DNA from: Streptomyces sp. NBC_01224
Lineage (GTDB): Bacteria > Actinomycetota > Actinomycetes > Streptomycetales > Streptomycetaceae
DNA length: 64,000 nucleotides
Assembly (NCBI RefSeq): GCF_036002945.1
Contig: NZ_CP108529.1
Location: 7,187,001-7,251,000 of the forward strand
Reading direction: 5' to 3'
Below, piece by piece: positions 31,785-39,719 of the stretch. Position numbers and translations under genes: made by a program. Position 1 is the first letter of the stretch. The number at the start of each line of letters is the position of its first letter. Under the pieces are notes generated by a model. That model saw only the letters and a list, made by a program, of their open reading frames with translations, was not told the DNA's origin and searched no databases.

Positions 31785-32096
31785 TCAGAACAGCATGGCC
31801 GCGGCGAACACCGCGAGCGCGACCGTGCACGCCCCCGCGGTCAGCGCACCGCGCGCCGAGAGCGGCTGCGGCCGCGCGGTCCCCATCCCGAGCACCCGCC
31901 GGTGCGCCACGAGCAGGAAACCCAGCCAGGCCAGCGCGCTCAGCGCCACGGCGACGATCCCGGCCGGGCTCGCCCCGCTGTGCAGCGCCTGCTTGACCGC
32001 CAGCAGCGCCACCACCGTGCAGGACAGGGTCGTACGCCGCCACGCCAGCCTGGTCCGCTCGGGCTGCAGTCCGGGGTCGCGTCCGTCGGCCGTCAC
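31785..32096 (-). CDS. DUF202 family membrane protein, short
   Basis: A 103-residue protein with LQPERTRLAWRRTTLS, the DUF202 N-terminal signature, and about three transmembrane helices (TVVALLAVKQAL, IVAVALSALAWLGFLLVA, ALTAGACTVALAVFAAAML). The GTG start overlaps the upstream DUF202 gene stop (GTGA), so the two are coupled and probably form a complex. Function of the family is not established. Confidence 0.8.
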   Translation of the reverse strand: MTADGRDPGLQPERTRLAWRRTTLSCTVVALLAVKQALHSGASPAGIVAVALSALAWLGFLLVAHRRVLGMGTARPQPLSARGALTAGACTVALAVFAAAMLF

Positions 32097-32488
32097 CGGC
32101 CCTCCCAGCCGAAGAGGACCACCACCACCATCGCCACGGCGACGACGGCGACCGCGAGACCGAGCAGCGTCGGGAACCGGGAGACCGGCAGGTCCTCGCC
32201 GCGCCGCATCGCCCGCTCGCACCGCACCCAGTGATTGATCGCTCGAAGCGCACACAGCACACCGGCCGCGAGCAGCGCGAGCGCCAGTCCCGCGCGGATG
32301 CCCCACACCAGCTCAGGGAGGAACTGGTCGACCGCGAAACCACCGCCGATCAGCGCGAGAGCCGTCCGGATCCAGGCGAGGAAGGTGCGCTCGTTGGCGA
32401 GCGAGAACCGGTAGTCGGGGGTGTCGCCCTCTTCGCGGATTCGCTGTGGCGCGAACCACAGCCGCAGGCTCTGTACGAATTCGATCAC
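32093..32488 (-). CDS. DUF202/YidH family membrane protein
   Basis: A 131-residue protein with the conserved segment YRFSLANERTFLAWIRTALA, which defines the YidH/DUF202 family, followed by three hydrophobic helices (LIGGGFAVDQFL, IRAGLALALLAAGVLCALRA, LLGLAVAVVAVAMVVVVLF). It is the first gene of a two-gene unit with a shorter DUF202 protein overlapping by 4 bp. Both are predicted inner-membrane proteins. Pairing of a YidH-like and a shorter DUF202 gene is common in bacteria, but no role is known. Confidence 0.85.
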   Translation of the reverse strand: MIEFVQSLRLWFAPQRIREEGDTPDYRFSLANERTFLAWIRTALALIGGGFAVDQFLPELVWGIRAGLALALLAAGVLCALRAINHWVRCERAMRRGEDLPVSRFPTLLGLAVAVVAVAMVVVVLFGWEGR

Positions 32489-32522
32489 GCGTGAACCTTA
32501 CGACCGGCAATCGAGCCCCGGC

Positions 32523-33053
32523 TCAGGAGGCTGCCCCGCCCGCCCGGAAGGCGCGCAGCCGGCGGTACGCCTCCAGGCCGTCCGGCACCCACTCCCAGTC
32601 GCCGAGCCGCTGCTCCAGCTCCGCATCGGTGAGGAAGGTGTGCCAGGCGACCTCCTCCACCTGCGGATTCACCGGCAGCTCGCACCGGACCTGGTAGATG
32701 TGGCTCCACCAGGAGTGCTCCGCGCTCTCGTAGAGGAACTTGAACAGCGGCTCGGGGCGGGGGAGCCCAAAGACCCCCAACTCCTCCTCGGCCTCCCGCA
32801 GCGCCGCCTCGTCGTACGACTCGCCCGCCCCGACCACCCCGCCGACGAACATGTCGTAGTGGGACGGGAAGACCAGTTTGGTCGGAGTCCTGCGGTGCAC
32901 GAAGAGCCGGCCCCCGGCATCCCTGGCCTCGATGAAGACGCAGCGATGGCGCAGGCCCCGCGCGGTCGCCTCACCGCGCGGGGCCTGCCCCACGACCACG
33001 TCGTTCTCGTCGACGATGTCCAGGATCTCGTCAGAAGGAGTCATGCCTCTCAT
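32523..33053 (-). CDS. NUDIX hydrolase (YfcD/IPP-isomerase-like subgroup)
   Basis: A 176-residue cytoplasmic pyrophosphohydrolase. The Nudix box is complete: G in GGVVGAGES, then E, then REAEEELGVFG, satisfying GX5EX7REUXEEXGU. The N-terminal LDIVDENDVVVGQAPRGEAT and HRCVFIE resemble the YfcD/isopentenyl-diphosphate isomerase-like group. ATG 33053 and ATG 33044 are both possible; neither has an ideal ribosome site. The gene is probably a single unit or the tail of the SDR transcript, 24 bp downstream of which it begins. The nucleotide or isoprenoid substrate is unknown. Confidence 0.87.
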   Translation of the reverse strand: MRGMTPSDEILDIVDENDVVVGQAPRGEATARGLRHRCVFIEARDAGGRLFVHRRTPTKLVFPSHYDMFVGGVVGAGESYDEAALREAEEELGVFGLPRPEPLFKFLYESAEHSWWSHIYQVRCELPVNPQVEEVAWHTFLTDAELEQRLGDWEWVPDGLEAYRRLRAFRAGGAAS

Positions 33054-33077
33054 CCAACATCAGGCCACTGACAGTGA

Positions 33078-33851
33078 TCACTTGCCCATGACGTACTTGA
33101 CGGTCGGGCCCGTGGTCCAGCCGCCGTCCACGGCCAGTTCGGCGCCGGTGATGTACGAGGCGGCGTCCGAGAGCAGGAAGGTGACCGCCTCCGCGATCTC
33201 CGGGGCCTCGCCGACCCGGCCCATCGGGGTGTTCGGGTAGTTGCCGTCGCCCTGCTGAATGCCGACGGACGCGGTCATCGGCGTGTAGACCATGCCCGGG
33301 TGCACGGAGTTCACCCGTATCTTCGCCGTGCCGAGCTCCACCGCGCCGACCTTCGTCAGACCGCGGACCCCCCACTTGGAGGCGCCGTAGCTGGAGGTCA
33401 GGGCGAGTCCCATCAGACCGGCGGCCGAGGAGACGTTGACGATCGAACCGCCGCCGTTCTCCTTCATCACCGGGATCACCGTCTTCATGCCGATGAAGAC
33501 GGCCGTCAGATTGATGTCGATGACCTTGCGGAAGTGCTCGACCGTCTCGGTCTCCAGCGGCTGACCGGTCGATACGCCGGCGTTGTTGACCAGGCCGTCG
33601 ATCCGCCCGAACTCGGCGACGGCGAATTCGGCGACGCGCTGCCAGTCCTTCTCGGAGGTCACGTCGTGGTGCATGAAGCGGGCCCGAGCCCCGAGGGCGG
33701 CGGCGGTGGCGGCGCCCTCGTCGTCGAGCACATCGGTGATCACCACATGGGCGCCGCCCGCAACGGCGAGGCGGGCGGCCTCGGCACCCAGGCCCCGGGC
33801 GCCGCCGGTGATGATGACGGTCTTGTCGCTGAGCTTGTTCTTGTCGGTCAT
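33078..33851 (-). CDS. SDR family oxidoreductase, 3-alpha/20-beta-hydroxysteroid dehydrogenase-like
   Basis: A 257-residue classical SDR. TGGARGLG binds the cofactor, NNAG is present in LVNNAGVSTG, and the catalytic set is in NVSSAAGLMGLALTSSYGASKWG. The C-terminal ITGAELAVDGGWTTG is the common SDR tail. Start ATG 33851 (MTDKNKLSDK) has AAGGAC 7 bases upstream, better than 33866 or 33884. It follows a tetR gene by 29 bp on the same strand and is therefore likely repressed by that TetR. The overall pattern recalls actinobacterial 20-beta-hydroxysteroid dehydrogenases; actual substrate may be another secondary alcohol. Confidence 0.88.
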   Translation of the reverse strand: MTDKNKLSDKTVIITGGARGLGAEAARLAVAGGAHVVITDVLDDEGAATAAALGARARFMHHDVTSEKDWQRVAEFAVAEFGRIDGLVNNAGVSTGQPLETETVEHFRKVIDINLTAVFIGMKTVIPVMKENGGGSIVNVSSAAGLMGLALTSSYGASKWGVRGLTKVGAVELGTAKIRVNSVHPGMVYTPMTASVGIQQGDGNYPNTPMGRVGEAPEIAEAVTFLLSDAASYITGAELAVDGGWTTGPTVKYVMGK

Positions 33852-33880
33852 GACACTGTCCTTCATGTGGTGCGGGTGGT

Positions 33881-34510
33881 TCACGCGCCGCCGGGCACGG
33901 GCGCGTGCAGGAACGCGGTGGTGGTCTCGACGAGATCGGCGAGGAAGAACTCCTCGCCGGTAAGCGGCCGGGTGCCGTCGAGACCCTGGCGGGCGCGGTC
34001 GGCCAGTGCCGCGCCGATCAGGGTGAGCGCCAGGTCCAGGCGTTCCAGGCGCACGGGCCCGGGCAGTGCGCCCAGGCAGTCCCCGATGCGGCCGATCAGC
34101 CGCCCGTAGGCGGTGCCGTCCAGGGCGGGGTGCAACCGGCCGGTCCGCAGCCCGGTCTCATGGCTGAGCTGGGCCGAGATCCGCAGACAGCGGCGGCCCC
34201 GGTCGTCGGCGAGCAGGCTCGCCTCGGCCGTCACCAGCGCGGTGAGCAGTTCCCGTACGCCACAGTCCCCGGCCAGCTCGTCGAGCAGCGGCGCTATCAC
34301 CTGTTCGGTACGGGTCTGGCGGCCTTCCATCACCGCGTCGAGCAGCCCGGCCCGGGAGCCGAAGTGGTATTGGACCGCGGAGGGGTTGCTCTGCCCGGCC
34401 AGTCGGACGATGTCCCGCAGTTGGGCGCCGTCCGTACCCTGCGCGGCGAAGATCTCCTCGGCCGCGCGGATCAGCTTGTCCCTGGTCTCTTGCCCTGACG
34501 TTCTCGCCAT
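33881..34510 (-). CDS. TetR family regulator of the adjacent SDR
   Basis: A 209-residue TetR regulator. The HTH spans residues about 9-55 and contains QLRDIVRLAGQSNPSAVQYHFGSRAGLL, a variant with SAVQYHFG found in a distinct TetR subgroup. A TetR_C_17-like all-helical domain follows. A dyad (TAATGCTGGCCATTA) lies 11 bp upstream of the start, where bound regulator would block its own transcription and that of the downstream SDR. ATG 34510 is the only reasonable start. Confidence 0.87.
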   Translation of the reverse strand: MARTSGQETRDKLIRAAEEIFAAQGTDGAQLRDIVRLAGQSNPSAVQYHFGSRAGLLDAVMEGRQTRTEQVIAPLLDELAGDCGVRELLTALVTAEASLLADDRGRRCLRISAQLSHETGLRTGRLHPALDGTAYGRLIGRIGDCLGALPGPVRLERLDLALTLIGAALADRARQGLDGTRPLTGEEFFLADLVETTTAFLHAPVPGGA

Positions 34511-34520
34511 GACACCACTC

Positions 34521-34535
34521 TAATGCTGGCCATTA
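34521..34535. promoter_or_regulatory. Probable TetR autoregulatory dyad (TAATGCTGGCCATTA)
   Basis: TAATG/CATTA arms surround a 5-bp centre. It lies 11 bp upstream of the tetR start and is followed by AT-rich sequence (TTATTAAT) that is unusual here and may be the promoter. Confidence 0.5.
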
Positions 34536-34580
34536 TTAATATCCAGGGCGGGCGGCCCCCTGTGATCGGACAGACGCCGG

Positions 34581-35474
34581 TCAGTTCGGCTGGAGGCTCT
34601 TTTCCCGGCGCCCACTCATGGGCCCCTCCGGCATCGCCGGATGCAGTCCCAGCAGCACGATCCCGACGACGATCGCCACGAGGCCCACCGCCTGCCAGGC
34701 CAGTGCGCCGGCGTCGGTACGCAACTGGTCGCCGAGGAAGCCGACCCCGCAGGCGATCCCGGCCAGCGGCTGGGATGCGGTCAGCGGAGGCAGTGAGACC
34801 CGCAGTGGGCCCGTCTCGAACGCGCTCTGCACCAGGAGCAGACCCGTCACCCCCAGCACCGCCACCGCGTACGGCTGCCACGCCGTCACCAGCGCCGACC
34901 AGCCCTCGTCGGAAAGCCGCTCGCCGGTGACCCGGGTGAGGGCGTCCTGGAGTCCGTACAGCAGCCCCGCCGCCACCGCGAGCAACGCCGGGGCGACTGC
35001 GGACTCCGAGCGTTTGGCGAAGGTGGTGAGCAGCAGGGCGATTCCCACGACTACGCCGATGACCAGCCAGTGCCGCAGCGGACTGGTCACCGCCTCGCCG
35101 CCCTGCGGCTGACCCGCCAGCAGGAAGGCGGCGACTCCGCCCGCCAGCAGCCAGAGCCCGGCCCAGCCCTGCCGGCCGAGCCGCTGCCCCGTGCGATGGC
35201 GCGACAGGGCCATCGCGAAGAGCAGATTGGTCGCCAGCAGGGGTTCGACGACGGACACCTCGCCCTTGCCCAGGGCCAGGGCACCCAGCACCATGCCGCA
35301 GACCATCAGCCCGATCCCGGCCAGCCAGCTCGGCACCCGCATCAGGTCCAGCAGCAGCCGGAAGGAGAGATAGTCGCTCCTCGGAGCGTGCGAAGCAGCG
35401 GCCTGCTGCAGGACGAAACCGAATCCCAGACAGCAGGCGGCACTCACGGCGAGCACGAGGACCAGCACCGACAC
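34581..35474 (-). CDS. DMT superfamily membrane transporter
   Basis: A 297-residue protein with about nine to ten hydrophobic helices. MSVLVLVLAVSAACCLGFGF starts the first; LGKGEVSVVEPLLATNLLFA and QSAFETGPLRVSLPPLTASQP resemble the two conserved half-repeats of DMT/NIPA-like transporters (the ExxPL and TASQP elements). The Gly/Pro/Arg tail after helix ten is cytoplasmic. The ATG at 35474 is divergent from the FAD dehydrogenase gene across about 200 bp in which I see no clear operator. Substrate unknown; magnesium or a metabolite are both possible for the subgroup. Confidence 0.82.
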   Translation of the reverse strand: MSVLVLVLAVSAACCLGFGFVLQQAAASHAPRSDYLSFRLLLDLMRVPSWLAGIGLMVCGMVLGALALGKGEVSVVEPLLATNLLFAMALSRHRTGQRLGRQGWAGLWLLAGGVAAFLLAGQPQGGEAVTSPLRHWLVIGVVVGIALLLTTFAKRSESAVAPALLAVAAGLLYGLQDALTRVTGERLSDEGWSALVTAWQPYAVAVLGVTGLLLVQSAFETGPLRVSLPPLTASQPLAGIACGVGFLGDQLRTDAGALAWQAVGLVAIVVGIVLLGLHPAMPEGPMSGRREKSLQPN

Positions 35475-35678
35475 GCTTCTACCTCAAGTCAGGCCAGAAG
35501 TGGGTGATTTGTTTCGACGATAGCGCCTGCGCCCTGCGGGTGCGGCCGGAGCGCCGCCGACCGGGCGGTTGACGCCGGGGCGGCCGATGCAGAGGATCTG
35601 ACGCACGAGTAACTTCCGGCGCCCTGGCCGGACCCTCACCGTGGCCGTGACCGGATCGCCCCGACAAGGATGGAACCC

Positions 35679-37334
35679 ATGGCGTACGACGCTGATGTGA
35701 TCGTTATCGGGGCGGGGCTCGCGGGTCTGGTGGCCACCGCCGAGCTGGTCGACGCGGGCCGCTCGGTGATCCTGCTCGACCAGGAGCCCGAACAGTCGAT
35801 CGGCGGCCAGGCACACTGGTCCTTCGGCGGTCTCTTCCTCGTCGACTCGCCCGAGCAGCGCCGGATGCGGATCAAGGACAGCCATGAGCTGGCCCTGCAG
35901 GACTGGCTCGGCACGGCGGGCTTCGACCGCAAGGAGGACCACTGGCCCCGGAAGTGGGCCGAGGCGTACGTCGACTTCGCGGCCGGTGAGAAGCGCTCCT
36001 GGCTGCACGCCCAGGGGCTGCGGCTCTTTCCCGTCGTCGGCTGGGCGGAGCGTGGCGGCTACGACGCGACCGGCCACGGCAACTCCGTACCGCGCTTCCA
36101 CATCACCTGGGGCACCGGCCCCGGCGTCGTCGCCCCCTTCGAGCGCCGGGTCCGCGCGGGCGTCGCCAAGGGCCTCGTACAGTTCGGGTTCCGCCACCGG
36201 GTCACCGGTCTCGGCCGCACCGCGGGCGCCGTCGACACGGTGAGCGGCGAGATCCTGGAGCCGAGCGCTGCCGCCCGGGGCACCGCGAGCAGCCGGGTGA
36301 CGACCGGCACGTTCGAGCTGAAGGCCCAGGCGGTGATCGTCACCTCCGGCGGCATCGGCGGCAATCACGACCTCGTACGCAAGCAGTGGCCCCCACGGCT
36401 CGGCACCCCGCCCGCGAAGATGCTCTCCGGAGTCCCCGCCCATGTCGACGGACTCATGCTCGGCATCACCGAGGAGGCGGGCGCCCACCACATCAACCGC
36501 GACCGGATGTGGCACTACACCGAGGGCATCGAGAACTGGAACCCGATCTGGGCCAAGCACGGCATCCGGATCCTGCCGGGACCGTCCTCCCTCTGGCTGG
36601 ACGCCCGCGGCAAGCGGCTGCCGGTCCCGCTCTTCCCGGGCTTCGACACCCTCGGCACCCTCGAACACATCATGAAGTCCGGCCACGACTACACCTGGTT
36701 CGTCCTCGACCAGAAGATCATCGGCAAGGAGTTCGCGCTCTCCGGCTCCGAGCAGAACCCGGACCTGACCGGAAAGTCGATCCGCGACGTGATCGGCCGG
36801 GCCCGCGCGGACGTACCGGCCCCGGTGAAGGCTTTCATGGACCACGGGGTGGACTTCGTGGTCGAGAAGGACCTCGGGGCACTGGTCCGCGGGATGAACG
36901 CGCTCACCGACGAGCCGCTGATCGATGAGGCCGAACTGCGCCGCGAGATCACCGCACGCGACCGCGAGATCGCCAACCCCTTCACCAAGGACCTCCAGAT
37001 CACCGCGATCCGCGGGGCCCGCACCTATCTCGGCGACAAGCTGATCCGTACGGCGGCACCGCACCGCATCCTCGACCCCAAGGCCGGCCCGCTCATCGCG
37101 GTACGGCTCAACATCCTGACCCGCAAGTCGCTCGGTGGACTGGAGACGGACCTGTCCTCCCGGGTGCTGACCGAGGACGGCACGCCCCTGCCCGGTGTGT
37201 ACGCGGCGGGGGAGGCGGCAGGTTTCGGTGGCGGCGGGGTGCACGGGTACCGCTCCCTCGAAGGGACCTTCCTCGGCGGCTGCATCTTCTCCGGCCGGGC
37301 GGCGGGGCGGGCGGCGGCGCAGGCCACGTCCTAG
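35679..37334 (+). CDS. FAD-binding dehydrogenase (fumarate reductase/3-ketosteroid dehydrogenase-like)
   Basis: A 551-residue flavoprotein of the FAD_binding_2 family. The N-terminal dinucleotide motif VIGAGLAGLVATAELV and GGQAHWSFGGLF contact FAD; the C-terminal AAGEAAGFGGGGVHGYRSLE and LEGTFLGGCIFSGR close the FAD site. These enzymes dehydrogenate or reduce a C-C bond next to a carbonyl (fumarate reductase, KstD). ATG 35679 (MAYDADVIVIG) is preferred to 35670 because AAGGATGG then has the proper spacing. It is a single gene. Although an SDR of hydroxysteroid type lies 2 kb away, nothing else here indicates steroid catabolism, so the substrate is left open. Confidence 0.88.
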   Translation: MAYDADVIVIGAGLAGLVATAELVDAGRSVILLDQEPEQSIGGQAHWSFGGLFLVDSPEQRRMRIKDSHELALQDWLGTAGFDRKEDHWPRKWAEAYVDFAAGEKRSWLHAQGLRLFPVVGWAERGGYDATGHGNSVPRFHITWGTGPGVVAPFERRVRAGVAKGLVQFGFRHRVTGLGRTAGAVDTVSGEILEPSAAARGTASSRVTTGTFELKAQAVIVTSGGIGGNHDLVRKQWPPRLGTPPAKMLSGVPAHVDGLMLGITEEAGAHHINRDRMWHYTEGIENWNPIWAKHGIRILPGPSSLWLDARGKRLPVPLFPGFDTLGTLEHIMKSGHDYTWFVLDQKIIGKEFALSGSEQNPDLTGKSIRDVIGRARADVPAPVKAFMDHGVDFVVEKDLGALVRGMNALTDEPLIDEAELRREITARDREIANPFTKDLQITAIRGARTYLGDKLIRTAAPHRILDPKAGPLIAVRLNILTRKSLGGLETDLSSRVLTEDGTPLPGVYAAGEAAGFGGGGVHGYRSLEGTFLGGCIFSGRAAGRAAAQATS

Positions 37335-37606
37335 GAGGGCGCGAAGTCCCGCCCGGCCCGCGGCGTCCGACACGCCCGCCCGTCGAGCGGCGGGATTCGT
37401 CCGCAACTGCCGTCCAGGCCCGACGCGATGACGGGATCGCCGCTCGACCGGCGCCCGCAGGGCGAGGACTGCCTGAACCTCGACCCCGGACCCATTGTTC
37501 GGCCCCGCCGGGACGGGCGGTGTCTCCTTCGACGCGCATGCGTACGGCATGGGCATTCTGCCGCGAGATCCCCGCCCCGAAGGCGTAGAGAACCGGCCGG
37601 CCCCGC
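37335..37606. other. Intergenic stretch without a recognisable gene
   Basis: Short open frames exist on both strands (one on the plus strand reads TGGVSFDAHAYGMGILP), but none has a ribosome site or an end that looks like a real protein. It may hold the remains of a gene too decayed to recognise. Confidence 0.4.
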
Positions 37607-38056
37607 CTACCGTTCCGCCGCGCCCACGACGGGATCCAGCAGCTCGACGACCCGGAACCGTTCGGCGACGACCATGGTGTCGTCGTCGACCGTGAACTCC
37701 GGGTCGCCGAGCGCCTCCCGCATCTCCTGGCTGTGCCAGAACTTCTCGTGACCCGCGCGCCACTCGGCCACCGAGGTGTCGCCCTCGCCCTCGTCGATCG
37801 CATGCTGAAGATCGACGTCGCCGAGACGCAGCACCCGCACCTCCGTCACCTCCAGCACCGCGGTCTCCCGGCCGTACGAGTCGATCAGCGCGGACCGCTC
37901 ACCCACCGGAGGCAACTCCTCCTTCTCCGCCTCGTACTCCGCGAGCAGCCCGGTCGTCGACACCTTCGCACCGGCGAGCACCGCCCCCACCAGCCGGTCG
38001 CGCAGCGGGCCGGGGAAGGCGAGCAGAAAGGGCTTGAGAGGTTCACGGTTCGACAT
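37607..38056 (-). CDS. ASCH domain protein
   Basis: A 149-residue protein beginning MSNREPLKPFLLAFPGPLRD. The ASCH fold is suggested by the RLVGAVLAGAKVSTTGLLAEY strand-helix element, the basic/acidic loop ALIDSYGRETAVLEVTEVRV and the terminal SVAEWRAGHEKFWHSQE. ASCH proteins are PUA-like and bind RNA or act as small amidohydrolases on modified cytidines (YqfB-type). Start ATG 38056 is supported by frame and by sequence that stops looking conserved upstream, although the open frame extends much further. The gene is alone, divergent from the molybdopterin protein gene. Confidence 0.82.
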   Translation of the reverse strand: MSNREPLKPFLLAFPGPLRDRLVGAVLAGAKVSTTGLLAEYEAEKEELPPVGERSALIDSYGRETAVLEVTEVRVLRLGDVDLQHAIDEGEGDTSVAEWRAGHEKFWHSQEMREALGDPEFTVDDDTMVVAERFRVVELLDPVVGAAER

Positions 38057-38212
38057 GGCGTCAAGTCTGACATGTTCGGCCGGGCGCGGCGCAGGGACGC
38101 CCACCCGATCGCGGGTCGTCAACTGTGCAGGGATTGAACAGAGTTGACATCGGGTACGGGCAGGTGTCCGCGGCCCCTGGCGACCTGCGGCCGCAGATGC
38201 TCGAATGGTCGG

Positions 38213-38938
38213 GTGAACAGTCGCCCTCCCGACGCCGAAGGCACGCCCCTGGGCCGCCGTGTCGTCCTGGCCATGCTCGGTCTCGGCGCCGCCGGAGTCG
38301 TTGCCGCGCCCGTGCTGCAACGCACGCTGGAATCCGGACTGGGCGCGGTCGCCGACAAGGATCCCACCGGCCTGACCGGCCTGCTTCCCAACGGCGGCGG
38401 CTTCCGCTACTACTCCGTCGCCTCGTCCGTACCGGAGAAAGGCGCGGACGACTACCGGCTGACCGTCGACGGGCTGGTCGACCACCCGGCCACGTACACC
38501 CTGGACGCCCTGAAGGCGTTGCCGCAGACCCGCATGGTCCGCGATGTCCAGTGCGTCACCGGCTGGCGGGTGCCCGAGACCCCCTTCGAGGGGGTACGCC
38601 TCTCGGCGCTGCTGGACGAGGCGGGCGTACGGCCCGGGGCGAAGGCCGTTCGCTTCACCTGCTTCGACGGCACCTACAGCGAGAGCCTCACCCTCGCGCA
38701 GGCCCGCCGCGCCGATGTGCTGGTCGCGCTGCGTATGCAGGACCGGCCGCTGGCCCACTCCCACGGGGGCCCGGTCCGGCTCTATGTGGCCCCGATGTAC
38801 TTCTACAAGTCGGCGAAATGGCTCTCCGGGATCACCCTCACCGACTCCGTACGGCCCGGCTACTGGGAGGAGCTCGGCTATGACGTCGACGCCTGGGTCG
38901 GCCGGTCCAACGGCCGCGACGACGCCCCCACCACCTGA
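38213..38938 (+). CDS. Molybdopterin-dependent (sulfite oxidase/MsrP-type fold) exported oxidoreductase
   Basis: A 241-residue member of the oxidoreductase molybdopterin-binding family. A twin-arginine-like signal (PLGRRVVLAMLGLGAAG) opens the protein. The Mo-coordinating cysteine is in RDVQCVTGWRVPE; HSHGGPVRLYVAPMYFYKSAKW is the second conserved Moco segment. It is smaller than sulfite oxidase and lacks the dimerisation domain, like MsrP/YedY. GTG 38213 (NSRPPDAEG follows) is the likely start. It overlaps the following cytochrome b gene by 59 bp, so they are coupled: the membrane cytochrome probably carries electrons to or from it, as MsrQ does for MsrP. Substrate is unknown. Confidence 0.85.
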   Translation: MNSRPPDAEGTPLGRRVVLAMLGLGAAGVVAAPVLQRTLESGLGAVADKDPTGLTGLLPNGGGFRYYSVASSVPEKGADDYRLTVDGLVDHPATYTLDALKALPQTRMVRDVQCVTGWRVPETPFEGVRLSALLDEAGVRPGAKAVRFTCFDGTYSESLTLAQARRADVLVALRMQDRPLAHSHGGPVRLYVAPMYFYKSAKWLSGITLTDSVRPGYWEELGYDVDAWVGRSNGRDDAPTT

Positions 38939-39635
38939 CCCCGCGGAGCGTGTGCGGCGCTTCAGCGGTGCGGAGCGCTGGGTGCACCGCACCACGGCCA
39001 CGCTGATGCTGCTGTGCGTGGCGAGTGCGGCGTGTCTGTACGTACCCCAGCTCGCCGAGCTCGTCGGCCGCCGCCACCTGGTGGTCACCGTGCACGAGTG
39101 GTCCGGGGTACTGACCCCCGTACCGTTCCTGGCCGGTCTGCTGTCACGGGCGTTCCGGGCCGACCTGTCCCGGCTCAACCGCTTCGGACCGCACGACCGT
39201 CAGTGGCTACGGGCCGTATGGCGCCGCGACCACCGGCCCGAGGCGCGTCCGGCCGGAAAGTTCAACGCCGGGCAGAAGCTGTACGCGGCCTGGATCGCGG
39301 GCGCGGTGCTGGTGATGACCGGCACCGGCGCGCTGATGTGGTTCACCGGCGTCGCGCCGCTGATGTGGCGCACGAGCGCGACCTTCGTCCACGACTGGCT
39401 GGCGCTCGCGATCGGGATCGTGCTGGCCGGGCACGTGGCGATGGCGCTCGCCGACCCGGAGGCACGCCGTGGCATGCGCACCGGGTCGGTCGAGCGCCAT
39501 TGGGCACGGTCACAGCATGCGCTGTGGGGGGAGGACCGTGCGGGCAGCCGCTCGCCGGGGCCTGTGCGGCGGACCAGGGCCGGGGGCACGACGCCTGGCG
39601 CGGCACCCCGCGGCGTTGCCGAAACGCCCGAATAG
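38880..39635 (+). CDS. Membrane cytochrome b/b6 domain protein, partner of the molybdoenzyme
   Basis: A 251-residue protein with four hydrophobic helices (TATLMLLCVASAACLYV, VHEWSGVLTPVPFLAGLLS, AAWIAGAVLVMTGTGALMWF, LALAIGIVLAGHVAMAL). Histidines in WVHRTT, TVHEWSG, VHDWLAL and AGHVAM are placed as haem b ligands of a di-haem cytochrome b561/formate dehydrogenase gamma-like subunit. ATG 38880 has GGGAGGAG 8 bases upstream and lies within the molybdoenzyme gene. A basic, proline-rich C-terminal tail is cytoplasmic. Together the two genes encode a membrane-linked molybdenum oxidoreductase. Confidence 0.85.
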   Translation: MTSTPGSAGPTAATTPPPPDPAERVRRFSGAERWVHRTTATLMLLCVASAACLYVPQLAELVGRRHLVVTVHEWSGVLTPVPFLAGLLSRAFRADLSRLNRFGPHDRQWLRAVWRRDHRPEARPAGKFNAGQKLYAAWIAGAVLVMTGTGALMWFTGVAPLMWRTSATFVHDWLALAIGIVLAGHVAMALADPEARRGMRTGSVERHWARSQHALWGEDRAGSRSPGPVRRTRAGGTTPGAAPRGVAETPE

Positions 39636-39719
39636 CTCGGCTATCAGGACGCTCCGGCGCCTTGCGATGCACCACGGCAGACGCCGCGCCCCGACCGGCC
39701 CCGATCCGCCGGACAGGCC

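Noticed and set aside
35484..37763. A 759-codon minus-strand frame opposite the FAD dehydrogenase
   Set aside because: Same GC-driven antisense artefact; the plus strand carries a complete flavoprotein.
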